A stretch of DNA of 64,000 bases from Panonychus citri (Eukaryota; Arthropoda; Arachnida; Trombidiformes; Tetranychidae): contig NW_026515406.1 in NCBI RefSeq assembly GCF_014898815.1, positions 1,984,001 to 2,048,000 on the forward strand. The letters are read 5' to 3'. Positions within the stretch are counted from its first letter, which is position 1, and each line of letters opens with the position of its first letter. The translations under genes were made by a program, and so were the position numbers. Positions 50,464 through 62,930 of this stretch are shown here, one piece after another. The notes under the pieces are model-generated. The model was not told where the DNA came from, did not search any database, and saw only the letters and a program-made list of their open reading frames with translations.

Positions 50464-52750
50464 ATGATGGAGGATAGACCCGAGGATAGTTTAAGTTCAA
50501 ACCGATCAAGTCCCTCATCAATAACTGAATCAACTAATCATCTTAATGATAACCATCAGCCACTTCACCATCACCTTAATCACCACAACAATCATGTTAA
50601 TCACCTTAATCATCATCATCATAATAATAACATTAATTCAACAACCAATGGGAAAAACAATAATAAATTATCATTTAGCATAAGCAATTTATTAACTATT
50701 TCTAAATCAAAGGAAAATTTATCAACAACAATTAGCAAAAGTTTATCAACAAATCATATGGATCAATGTGATGATGATGAAGATGATAAAATGTCACCAC
50801 CGCCACCGGTAACACCAACAACAACCTCACCACCACCATCACCGATAACAACCTCACCCTCACCAGGATCACCAGTGTCAATGAAATTAACAGCCAACAA
50901 TTTAATAAACAACAACAACAATAACAACAACAATTTAGATGATTTACCAAGATTAACCAATGGTAATATTAAATCACGTAACAGTAATTCAAGTCCCATT
51001 TCAATTGGATCACCAACAACAATTAAAACTGAATTAAATTCAACTGGTGAAAGTGTTAATTTAATTAATCACCATCATCCCCACCAACATCACCTTCATC
51101 ACCACCTCAATCATTTAAATCATCACAATTTACCTCAACAACAACAACAACAACAACAGTCGAGATCAAGATCAAGATCATCAACACCTCCACCAATATC
51201 ATCATCAACAACAACACCAACAACAGGCTCAACCTCATCTTCATCAACAACTAATTTTTCAATAGCTAATTCAACCTCATCAACCTCCACCTCAACCTCA
51301 TCCTCATCAGCAACAACTGCCCTCTCCCTAAGATCATCATCATCATCATTTGGAGGTGATGGTCATCCAATCCACCCTAACATGATAAAGCAACAACACC
51401 AACAACACCAACAACACCAACAACAATCAGGACCAACAACACCAACACCAACACCACCCGGAAGTTTAGGAGATGCTAAATCAAACCAACAGCATTTTGA
51501 TAAACTACATTTAGCTCATTTGTATCAACATTACATAACCGATTTTGATTCAATGTTACGCTTAGGTGTTCATCCTCATCATCCCCACCATCATCCACAC
51601 CATCCACTTTATCATCATCCTCTAGCCAATGGTCCAAGTCAAGTACCACCACATTTAACCGGACGACCTTTTCAACCAGGTAAGTCAACCAAACTGACCA
51701 TTTATCCATTGATCGTTTCTCAAGGAAAAATCTCAAAACTGACCAATCATATTAACATTCATCTTCTTCTCCCTGACCCCACCAACACCCTCACCTCTCA
51801 GGTCATCCTTTCCTACCAATAGCAAATCCATTTTTCACTCCATACTTCCGGAAACCGAAGCGGGTTCGAACTGCTTTTAGTCCGTCACAATTAATGGAAC
51901 TGGAAAGAGCCTTCGATAAAAATAATTACGTTATTGGTAATGAGAGGAAAGAACTTGCCAAAAAATTAAATCTCGGTGAAACTCAGGTAATTAACCTAAA
52001 TTACAATTAACTAAATTAATCCAGTTTAATCCTTAAACACCCACTTATCATCTTAATCGAAACAATTTAAAACTCATCAGCAAAACGTTAATTAAAAAAA
52101 GTAAACAAATTAATACATTTATCGTATGAACCTAAATACAAATGATTAACATGTTAATTAATTGTTGTAGCAAAAAGTTAAATTACTTTTTTTCACCTTA
52201 TAAAACAATTAAACGTATTAATCAAAGTATAACAAAGGTATTAAATCAAGTTAATTGTTAATCAAGTTGGTGAGATAATTAACTAATATCTCTATTTGTA
52301 TATTGATTGGATAGTTAATTGGACAATTAAAAAGTGATGAAAATTTTGAAGGTTAAAAAGGGAAAGAAAAACAATTGTTTAAGTTAATTAGTTGGAGAAG
52401 AAAATTAAAAGTTAAAATTAATTAATTTAATTGTGGTAATTTTTTTTCTTCTTCGTCTCTTTCAATTTAATTAGGTAAAAGTTTGGTTCCAAAATCGTAG
52501 GACAAAACAGAAGAGACAAAAACAGGAAGAAGATGATGGAACTTATCAAGTTTCCGGTTCCGGTAAACGAGGAGAGCCCGATGAGAGTGAGTGTATGTCC
52601 GAAGGTGATGAAGACGATGACACTGAGATCGAAATGTCCAATGGATATGGATCATCATCACCACCCACCAAACTATCATCATCCAATCATCACCATGATC
52701 ATCATCAACTTCCTCTATCATCTCATCATCATCATCATCATCACCGTTGA
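50464..52750 (+). CDS. ems: empty spiracles / EMX homeobox transcription factor
   Basis: Nuclear DNA-binding protein of the EMX family, which patterns the anterior head and brain in animals (family knowledge). Exons: 50464-51679, 51802-51986 and 52475-52750, all GT-AG, 558 aa. The frame begins with two ATGs (50464, 50467). An eh1-like repressor motif FSISNLL lies at residues 71-77. Long His, Asn, Gln, Pro and Ser/Thr runs fill most of exon 1. The homeodomain covers about 424-483: KRVRTAFSPSQLMELERAF, NNYVIGNERKELAKKL, and VKVWFQNRRTKQKRQ with Gln at position 50. It is split by an intron directly before VKVW. The NYVIGNERKELA stretch matches EMX/ems rather than other ANTP-class genes. The acidic and His-rich tail ends HHHR. 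Intron 1 is only 122 bp and its reading frame stays open. Confidence 0.95.
51691..51745. promoter_or_regulatory. two AAACTGACCA direct repeats in ems intron 1
   Basis: AAACTGACCA occurs at 51691-51700 and 51736-51745 inside the 122-bp first intron. ACTGACCA is the reverse complement of TGGTCAGT, the word that recurs across the upstream noncoding region. A binding site is inferred from recurrence only. Confidence 0.35.
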
Positions 52751-55700
52751 TGGAAAATAAAATCGAAAGGAATCAATAAGAACAATCGATTTTAGAACAA
52801 AATAAAAATTCGAGATCTCATCATCCTAATTATCTTCCATTGCCATCATCATCCTCATCATCGAAGGCAAGATGAACTTAAAACAATTAATAATTTAATT
52901 AATTCTGATTACAAAGTAATCTAATTGTGTTTTAATTACTTTCAATTACTGTGAAAAGAAAACAATTTTGTAGTTTCAACAAATTGTGATGAAGATGATT
53001 AAAACCTCGACTACAATTAACTGGCTTAAAATCAATGGTTAATCATCAACATCATCAAAATCTTCATCATCATCATCATCAACTTAATCATCAACTTAAC
53101 AATTAACTTTAATGCCATTAAATTAATACAATAATTTATATATAAATCATATATACATATTATAAATATACTTAAATAGTTGTGAGTGTGATGTTTAATT
53201 ATCAACAATTAATAACAATTAAAAAGAAAAATTAATTGAAAGAAAAACAAAGTTTTCTAAATCAACAATGGCGATCATTTAAAATCTAATCAATCAATTA
53301 AATCGGTAAACAAAAGTTTTCTCAAGTTGGAATATAATTTATTCAATTGTCGATATTGAGTTAGAACTTTTTTCTTTTTCTTTTCTCTCCAATTTTCTCT
53401 GACTCTCTCTCTCTCTTGAATAATTTTACTCACTGGCTCACTGCATAGCCTAAGGCAAGATTATCATCATCATCATCACAATCATCTTCAAACTTATCTT
53501 CATCATCTTCTAGTAAGAAGATGATTAAGAAAGAGGAACTTGATTTATTAACAATAGGATCTTTTTCATGTTGATTTTTCAGAGAGATCAGAGTTTCCAA
53601 TTAGTTTGGGAAGGTCTTCATCCTCATCATCATCCTTATCATCCTCATAATCTTCATCCTCATCATCATCATCATCTCTATTTCAAGATGATATAAATTG
53701 CTTGAAGAAATAATTTCCTGTAAAAACAACAGCAAACTCTCATTCAAGGCTCCATTGAACACTAATCATTAACTAAATCAATGTCTCTCACTTAATTTAG
53801 TTTCCGTTGATTTAGTTGAGCAAATTGTTTTCAATTATTGTTCAAATTGCTCCTTCATTTAATTATTTCAATTCATCATCATCATAAACTTAATCAACTT
53901 TAATCTAATTTAGTTAATCAGTCATTCTTGTTTTAATAATTTTCTTGTCACTTCAATTGATTTTTAATTGTTCTCATAATCATTTTAACCTTTAAGTTAA
54001 TTGTTTCAACCCTTTTAACGTTAATTTAGTAATTTTTTTCTCATTCAAAATTTAATCTAATTGCTACAATTTTGTTTTTCCTAACCAATTAAATGATCAT
54101 TTGGTTAAACAGACAAAACATTTAACTTGATTGTTTTGTTAATCAAAACTTTCATCATCAAATGATATTAATTGAAACCATTTCAAAATGATTTGTGGTT
54201 AATATCAGAATTAAAGTTAATTGTTAAATGAGTTGAGAAAAACTAAATTAAACAATCAAAAATAAAAAGCAAACCTGTTAATCAACATGAAACATAATTA
54301 ACGAGAAACAATTAAATCCGTTGGAATGGTAAAGAAAACAAGAATCATGATTCCAATTGTTGTAACTCAACAATTAAAAAAAAGGTAAAAAAAACTCGTT
54401 AACTCAATTAATTAACATGATTAACTATCCACTCATAATAATAATAATAATAATAATCAGTTAGATCAACAATTTAATCAACACCTTTAATAGCTAATCA
54501 ACTAACTAAATCAAGAAATTTAAGTTTAAATCGCTAATCAGTAAATCTTTTAAATGTAAACATGATTAACCTAAATTGTTTCGGGGAAAATTAAACAACA
54601 ACAACAACAATTAAACATGGATTAAGAAAAAAACTAAAATGATTAGTCTCACGTAGTGAACATAATCAACTTGATCATCACTGTTAATTGTAGTAATCAA
54701 TCAGTTGATTAGTTTAAATGATTAAAACAAATTGAAATACAAACAACAATAAAAAAAAAAGTTAATGAAAATCAATAAAACAAAATTTTATTGATTGCAA
54801 TTGAAAATTACGTGAAGATATTTAACTAACTACACAATAATTATGATTATAATCAAGTTAATCATCATAATAATTAAGATGATGATGGTGATTATCCTTG
54901 AAGTAGAAAACAAATTAAGTAAATTAAACGAAACACTTATGAATATCAAATTAGTGGAGTTAATTTGGTTAACTAATAGGAGTGGAAAAAAGTGAATCAG
55001 TAAATTGTTTGATTATCTATTTAAATATATGAAATTAAAACTACAGAATTGAAAAAAAAGTTAATTGTTGACCAATGATTAACGATTAGTTAACAGTTAA
55101 TAGAAAACAATTAAAGTAAAAAAAAAACAATCAACTAACAAGTGATCAGAGGAAAACTGGTTAAACAATCAAATTAAATTGGGTTCAAAATCGTGATTTA
55201 ATCAAAAAAGTTTTTGCTTTTGTATTAGTTGATTAACATTAATTGTTTGCTGTGAAAAAAAAACATAAACAAACAATTTAATTTAACTCTTTGAAAATAA
55301 CAACAACAATTGATGAGACAATTTAAGTTAGTTAAATGGTAATTGGTTAATAAATCGTGAATTGTGATGATTAACAGCAAAAACTAATTATCATCATGAT
55401 AATCATAATGATCAGTGTTTTGTTAATCATAATCAACCGGATAATATATAACAATTATAAATTACAAAGGGATAAATAAACTTGAAACAATCAGAAACAA
55501 TTAATTTTGGCCTTTTTGTTTGTTTGCAATCATAATTAATGATAATGCTAATTACAATCAAGTGATTATATTGTGATAATCATTATTATTAAATTGTTCA
55601 TTCAATATAATTAACAGAAGCAAATGAAAAATTATATTGTAATGCTAATTGTTTGCAGATCTAAAAATTGAAACAAACAATTTAGCAACCACACCTAATT

Positions 55701-58507
55701 GCAATTAAAACATTATCATCTAATCATTAGACTTTTTTTTGTTGTTTAATTGTTAGAAGCATGAGTTGTTTAATTGTTGCAATTAATTATCAGTTAGTTA
55801 AGTTCTAATATCTAATCAAAAAGTTGTTTTGTTAATTTTTTGTTTTCTTTTCCTTATAATATTTGTTTTCTATAACTGAATTAAATTGTTTACTGTTGTG
55901 TTGTTAATTTTGTGGTTAATTAAGTGAATTAATTGTGGAACAATTAAACAAACAATATTTTACATTAGTTAATCAGTAATATGAAACAAATCAAAAAAAA
56001 TTAAATTGATTGATTTTCAGTTGGTTTTTGGTTTAAAGGAAACCGTTTACTTTGCAATTTAATGTTAATTAACTGAAAAGCACCAAAGTTAATTGTTTGT
56101 TTTGTTGAGTTAATTGTTGAAAAAAATATCAAAATGATTGCTTATCAATACATTTATACATAATATATAATAGGATGCTGATTAAGCAATTAAAATTCAA
56201 AGATAAATTATATCACAAATAATAAATATCTTGACATAATCTGATTTAAGTTAAATGATCCTGAAAGTAATCAAATTAAAAAAAAACAAATTCAATTAAC
56301 TTACTTTTTTTCAATGTTATCCTAAATCAGCCTACAATTAACATTAACAATGGTTATGATCATCATTATTCAGATAATCATCTTAATTGTGTTTATACAA
56401 CAATTAAAATGATGCAAATAATTGATAACATTGAAAATCAGTGGAGGAAATAAGATGAATGGCAAAGGGAATCAAGTTAATCAACAATTGATCACAATCA
56501 ATTGATTGTTATCAAAAAGGAAAAAGGTAAAAGATGGAGAGAAGTAGAAAAGTGAACAACAATTAATTGTCCAGCAATTAAAACATCAAATTGGAAATAT
56601 TAACATCGAAACAAGTTCAAGGTTATCAAGTGATGATATTAATTTTCGTTCAATTAATTGTGATCACTTTTAATACAATTTATTGATCATTTCATCACAA
56701 TTTGAACTATAATTATCCTTGATATAGGTTGATTGCTTTGATACTATTAACAATTTATTTTCCCATAGGCTTGCGCAGAAATCAAGTAAATGATTCTGGT
56801 GTAATCAATTGATTATGTTGATTATTATGATTATAATATTAATGGTAATCAAGGATAATGATAATAAATATGATAAATATGATAATAAGTATAACTTTTT
56901 GTATCATGATTATGAGTATAAGTGGAAAGCGTGAAAAGTTAAGTTAATGAATAAATGATTAGATTGATGAGATTGGATTAATTTTGATTGGGAATGAAGA
57001 TGATTTAAAATTGGTCACAATCAAGGTGATGGTGAAGGTGGAAGTGGGGAAATTGAAGGAGGAGTGGAAAGTATTGAAAATGTGATTTAGTTAATCAAAG
57101 TAATCAGAAAATAATAATGTCAATTGTTTGATTGTTGTAGCAACAAAAAAAATAAATATCACATTATTTTCTGGTCACAAGAATCAAATAGGAGGAGGAG
57201 GAGGAGGAAGAAGATGATGATGATAAAGATGAAGAGGAAGAGGGAAATGAAGACGGAGATGGAGATTGAGAAAGAGGAGGAGGAAGGGGAAAAGATGCAA
57301 GTAAATTTGATACAATTTGTTATTACTATTATTGTTTGGTTACAAGTTAATAGTTATATTATTATTACCATTATCTAGTTGATTCATTTCTGTGTGTTTA
57401 TATGTATCTCAGTTATATTGTTACTATTCAATTCTTGATTTCTCTTCATCATTTTAATGATTATTATTATTACTATTCATTTGAACCATTTTCCATCATC
57501 TTTTCTCTCTCTCTCTCTCTCTCTTTCATTCAATAATAGTCTATGGTGTATATCCCTAAGTGCACAAAATGTAAGCTCATTTGAGGCTTTACATTTAAAT
57601 GTGTAATAGTTAATTGTAACCGTGTCAATAATAGTAAATGGTGATAATAATAATACTAGATAAAGATGTTGATAAGATATTGTAAGGTCACAATGGTTCA
57701 TGATTCCGTTGTGACAATCCTCGTCACCATCGTTGTCGGTCGTTGCTGTTGTTGATCGTGTATTGGATAAAAGTAAATATAACACAGTCCAGTCAATTGG
57801 ATTTAAATTATTCCTCGTGTTGGATTAAGAAGAAAGGGAAAAAGAAGAGGAGATGAAAAAATGATTAGATAGATTGTAATATAGATCAATATAAAGATGT
57901 AACATTATTGTCTGTTCCTATTGTTGTACATAGTAAGCTTGACGACGATAGAATCATAATAAGATAATAATGTTACTTTATATCGAACCGGATGAGAAGT
58001 GATCTGTACCTAGCGAGTGTTTTATTTTCCTCTTTCTAAATGAAAACCTCTTTTTTTTGCCGCTGCTCTTTTTCCGATCTTATAACTGTTCAAACGTAGT
58101 CAGCACGTTGTCGGTTTTAAACATCCTTATAATGCAAATGAACCACTTGAATGTTTGATTGTTGTTGTTTGTTACGCTGATTATCCAATAATAATAATCA
58201 ACGATAACAATGAGATAATGTGATAATCTTTACCAGATTTTGATTGAGGCTTAGAGGGGCAGAGGAGATCAATTTAGTTTCGCCTTCATCCTTTGGCCTT
58301 TGACTTGTCATCGTTATCATCGTTGGTGTTACCATAAGGTTTGTATTGGAACCAGTGAGCGAATGAGGGAGAGAGAATGATAATTGTTCCAAGCCTGTTA
58401 TGAATTTTGAAAGAATAGAAAATAATAATAACATTATCATAATAATCAATTGTGTTGACCCATTTAAACCGATTAAAGTGTAACACTGTCAATGTAAATA
58501 TTGATAA

Positions 58508-58509
<2 letters not shown>

Positions 58510-58579
<70 letters not shown>
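58510..58579. repeat. (GA)35 microsatellite
   Basis: About 70 bp of uninterrupted GA, the longest pure dinucleotide run in the window. A second GA tract of about 35 bp lies at 58995-59029. Confidence 0.97.
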
Positions 58580-58581
<2 letters not shown>

Positions 58582-58992
58582 AACCTATGGTTTATATGGA
58601 GGGTATTGTATTGGAAGGTTATTTTTTCAAGAGGCTTTTGATTCCTCCGCTTGAAGATAATTTTTTATTATTATCAACAGAAGCATTATTATTGTTAGTT
58701 GGAAGTGTTATTGTTATTTGGATTAGCTATTTGCTTTTACTCTCTATATAATAATAATACTAACTATCATCTTCAATAACAACACAAGAAAAAAAAATGA
58801 TTGTTAATTTAATTTAGATGTGTATCAATTGATTAGCGTGTTTGATACGCGTTAAATTGTATTGTGATTATGATGATTATAATAAAATGGTTAGATGGTT
58901 AAATAAATATATCATAATAGAATCATCATCACCATCATTATTGTTGTTGGTTTTATCATCGATAATAATTTGATTAGTTAGCGAAGGAGGAT

Positions 58993-58994
<2 letters not shown>

Positions 58995-59029
<35 letters not shown>
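58995..59029. repeat. (AG)n microsatellite
   Basis: About 17 AG units, same orientation as the 58.5-kb tract. Confidence 0.95.
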
Positions 59030-59033
<4 letters not shown>

Positions 59034-61393
59034 CTAAAATGGTTTAGGATGATAATCATCAAGAATAATAATACTATGTCAAAGGGTTAGTGAGGATGGA
59101 GGGATTGTTCTTGGTCGTGGTGGTTGGTGCTCAGAATCAGAGGTTGGCGGATTTTGGTTTGGAGATGTTACTTTTTTTACTTGTGGCTGTTTTTTGGGAT
59201 TGTAAGGGTTAGTGACAGTGTAAGAAATTGTTTAAGCAAATAATGGTAATGATAATGATGTTAGTTAGTTAATTAATTACCATTAATCATTTCTCTCTCT
59301 CTTTCAGGATTTGTGAAGAAGAGTTAAAGGTTGGGTCAAAATGGAAATGCTAACCTTGGTTGAAGAATACATAATATCATGTTATTTGTAGATTTTGGAT
59401 TGCGTGTTAAACACAAACAAACGCAAAGGTGAAGGTGAAGGCGTTAAAAAGAAGCTGTATCATAGTTAAAATATACACATAGAGAGCGAAGAGGGATAGG
59501 AATGGATAAAAAGGTAAAAAAGGTAAAAAAGGTAATTAATAATCAGGTAGAAGAAAAATAGAAGATACTTAATATTACTTATACCTTTATACTTAAACGA
59601 TTACGGTTTAGTGACTTGGCACCTCAATCTTGATAATTTTTCCCCTTTTCTTCTCGGCTTGTTGTCTCTCTTTCTCCATGTAGAATCAGTAAATTAAATA
59701 AATGTGTACCTAACAAATCGCCTTCATGTCACAATTAAGAAAACAAGGTAAATGATTAACTCTCTCCCTCTCTCTTCCTCCATCAGCCATTAAGAGTAAA
59801 AACCAAAGAGAATGTCAAAAGAAGGTACCATTGGATTTCCTATATACTATCAATAATTGAAGAAGAGAGAATGGAAATTAAAAGAAAAAAAGCAAAATGG
59901 TGAAAGATAAATTCTTTTTCCATGAATACAATATATGTAACATGCCATGAAAAGGTTGAAATAAAGATTTATATTGTTTTATATCGATAAATATTTACTT
60001 ACAATTAACTAAATCATGTTGAGATTCAATTTGATGGTAATAATTTACACACTCACTCATAGAGAGAGAGAAACTCTAAAAAGGTTAACCCCATAGGTTA
60101 GAGATTCGAGCCAAACAAATCAAACAAAGAGGATGAAAAAATGACCAACACAATTTGAAAGAAATTAAATTAATTAATTAACATCGAAAACAAAAAATCA
60201 ATTACAATAAGAAATTATTAATTTTGAAACAATTCAATTAGAAAAACAATCGACCTCATCCAATGGCGAGTTAATTTTATGCTTTTTAGAAAAGAACAGA
60301 ACAAAAAAGCATAAAAAAGAATAAAAAATCAGCTGGTAGAATAGAAAAAAGCATAACCGTTGATTAGAAAAGGAATCAAATTAAATTTTCTTTGTGCTTT
60401 GATTGTTCGCATTTTCTTTTAATTTTAATCACCAATTAATCTTAATTTCTCTCTAATTGTTGGACCAATTTGTGAGTATGTGAGTATCTTGTCAATTGAA
60501 ATTCTTTTGAGCGAATAAAAAAGAAAATGTCTTCTTTTCTATTCTAATTAGTGATTTTTTTGTTCTTCTCTCTTTTAGTGACACTTTCAAAATCTCTCAC
60601 TGGTTGTAAAGGAATTAAAAAGCTTAGGCCTAACCTTTTTCCGGTTAAATTTGTTCATTAGTGGAACACATCAAATTATTAAATTGACGAAGTGTTGTCA
60701 GTCCAATTAACAATTTGATTTATACCCGTTTTAATTAATCAAAGAAAAGGAGAAAAGGTTGAGACTTGGAACCAAAGGTAATTAAATGATATATTTAAAG
60801 AGAGAGGAGGAAGTGATAAAGGAGAACCAAGTGAAACCAAAGATACGACAAGTCAAACATTAATTAATTAACTACACAATCAAATTTAAAGTGAAATTTT
60901 ATTCCAACATATATATTTATCTGTATATATATTAGATGTTTACTCTCTCAGGTAAGATTGTGATTAAGGAAAGGCCATTAACTAACTCTAAATGAGTTAC
61001 ATTCAAAAAGTTAACCACACCCAAGTGTCACTTGGATTCACAGTAAATAAATATCAAGGTAAAGTAGTTTTAATTTTTTCTTAATCATTTTTTTTCCAAT
61101 TATAATTAATATCATATAAATATAATTTATTTATTACTCTATGTAACCATAGATATAAAGATAATAAATATTTATAATGTGTACTAATAATGGTTAGATA
61201 ATCATCAGTGATACCATGATAATAATCAGTTGTCAGTTTGAGACAAAATCGCAAAGTGGAAAAGGTTAATTTATAGTATTTAATTTTCTTCTTTTTTTTA
61301 TATAAGTTAAATTGAATCATCGTGTGTCATGTTAAAAGTAACATGTTCTTCTCATGTTGAAGAATTTTCTGTTTTCTTTTTCATGATGTTATG

Positions 61394-61395
<2 letters not shown>

Positions 61396-61425
<30 letters not shown>
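61396..61425. repeat. (TC)n microsatellite
   Basis: About 15 TC units ending in CAG. This could act as a pyrimidine tract and acceptor, but no downstream coding exon is seen. Confidence 0.9.
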
Positions 61426-61427
<2 letters not shown>

Positions 61428-62333
61428 AAAATCAGTGATTCTTTAAAGCAAAACCACCAAAGAGAAAAAGAAAAAGGAAAAGAAAATACTTGAACCAATA
61501 TGTTACTACTACTCTACATGAATATTTTCTCAATATTAATATATATTTGTTTCTGTTTCTTTTTTCCAATGAATTTTATTTTTCTACAGAATTGGAAAGA
61601 ATTTGTTCTTGGTGTAACAAACGTAAAACAAGTGCCCTTGGATCGTTGGAACTTTAAAGAAGGAGAAGGAAGAGAAGATGAAACAAATAAAGAAGCTTGA
61701 ATGTGACAGGAAACAATTTTACTTGGGAGGAGCTCATTTCAAAGATTTTGTCATAATTAGAGTTACTCATTAGTCTTTTGCAGACAAAATGAAAAGGAGA
61801 AACAATTAAATGAAGATAGAGATGATAGTAGGAATCAACATCATCATCATCATCAAAGCACAAGGCAGATGGCTTATGCACAATTAACGGACATTGAGAT
61901 GATGATGATTATTGAAAAACGAGAAAGAGAAGATAAATTAATAGAAAGAGAAAATGATTAACAGGAGAGAGAGGTGAAGTTTACACACCAAACATTCAAA
62001 TGAGTATCTCTCATCAACTTTCATCCTCATCCCTAGGAAAAAGGAGCTAGAAAATATCGTGATTTGTTTTCTATTCATATTAATTTTTATCTTCATCTTA
62101 TCTTCTCACTCCCTCTTACCTTTTTCTCCTTCACCATATGTTTAATTATCTTAAAACAATCATCATCATTAATATCATGTAACCTCCTTCCTCCACTTAT
62201 ATATACCTGTAATAATCTCACTCACTCTCTCTCTCTCTCTCCATCTATCTTTCTCCCCTAATCTCACTCACTCACTGATGATGCTTTTAAATTTTAAATG
62301 ATTTTCTGGTCTTACCTTTAAACAAGATTGAAG

Positions 62334-62357
62334 TTGGTGCCAATATCGGCACCAAGG
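62334..62357 (+). other. 8-bp perfect palindrome adjoining a splice donor
   Basis: Arms TTGGTGCC and GGCACCAA surround AATATC (62334-62355). They are followed at once by AAG|GTAAGC, a strong splice donor at 62357. This may be the end of an untranslated exon or a small hairpin. Confidence 0.4.
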
Positions 62358-62471
62358 TAAGCACGAAAAACCCATTGCCACTTGTATCACAAATCATATA
62401 CATTAATTTGCTTTTAATGTGATGATAATCAACCAACATCAACCCCTAATAACACTTTATCATTTTCCTGT

Positions 62472-62506
62472 ATAATAACGTTGATAAGTATAATCAACGT
62501 TATTAT
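62472..62506. repeat. perfect 14-bp inverted repeat (stem-loop)
   Basis: Arms ATAATAACGTTGAT (62472-62485) and ATCAACGTTATTAT (62493-62506) are exact reverse complements with a 7-bp loop. Each arm contains the palindrome AACGTT. Confidence 0.85.
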
Positions 62507-62818
62507 TAATAATCAGAAAACAAACAACAACAAACCTGATTTTTTGTTGTAACTAAAAAAAAATAACTAACTATTAATGATTATCATCATCATCAGATAA
62601 TAATCATGCTAATAAATAGTAATGAGCAACAATAGAGTGAAAATTACACTGATGAATATAAATATACCTTTAATCAGTTTAGAATTACATTATATCATAG
62701 TAACAATTAATTTGGTATAATTATTTTATTTATAAGATTAATTGAAATCATTCATCTTATTGATTATCTCTCACAACGATTCAACTTACTAATTGTAAAC
62801 TTTTTTTTTCTTTTTCAG

Positions 62819-62930
62819 ATTTTGGCTCGAAAATATCTTTGAATATCCTCGAACTTGCAATGTCCAAATCTCTCTAGTATTTAACCTCTTTGGGTCTTTT
62901 GGTTTCTCAGATTTAAGCCTAACGAACATG
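62819..62930 (+). other. candidate untranslated internal exon (112 bp)
   Basis: A strong acceptor (a 9-T run, then CTTTTTCAG, ending 62818) opens a 112-bp segment with balanced composition, closed by ATG|GTGAGT at 62931. A further acceptor (ATCTTTAG) ends at 63117. No long frame passes through, so this would be 5' UTR or noncoding RNA. It rests on splice signals only. Confidence 0.3.

Noticed and set aside
50732..50999. Minus-strand frames opposite ems exon 1
   Set aside because: Antisense shadows of CAA/CAC repeats coding for Gln/His/Pro.
61500..61700. 66-codon frame with hydrophobic N-terminus
   Set aside because: The N-terminal half is TAT/TTT-rich noncoding sequence with a likely acceptor (TTTCTACAG) in its middle. 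The downstream part could be an exon but no family or partner exon is recognised.
27300..62300. CRISPR-like spaced repeats
   Set aside because: The repeats are microsatellites without unique spacers, and the DNA is eukaryotic.
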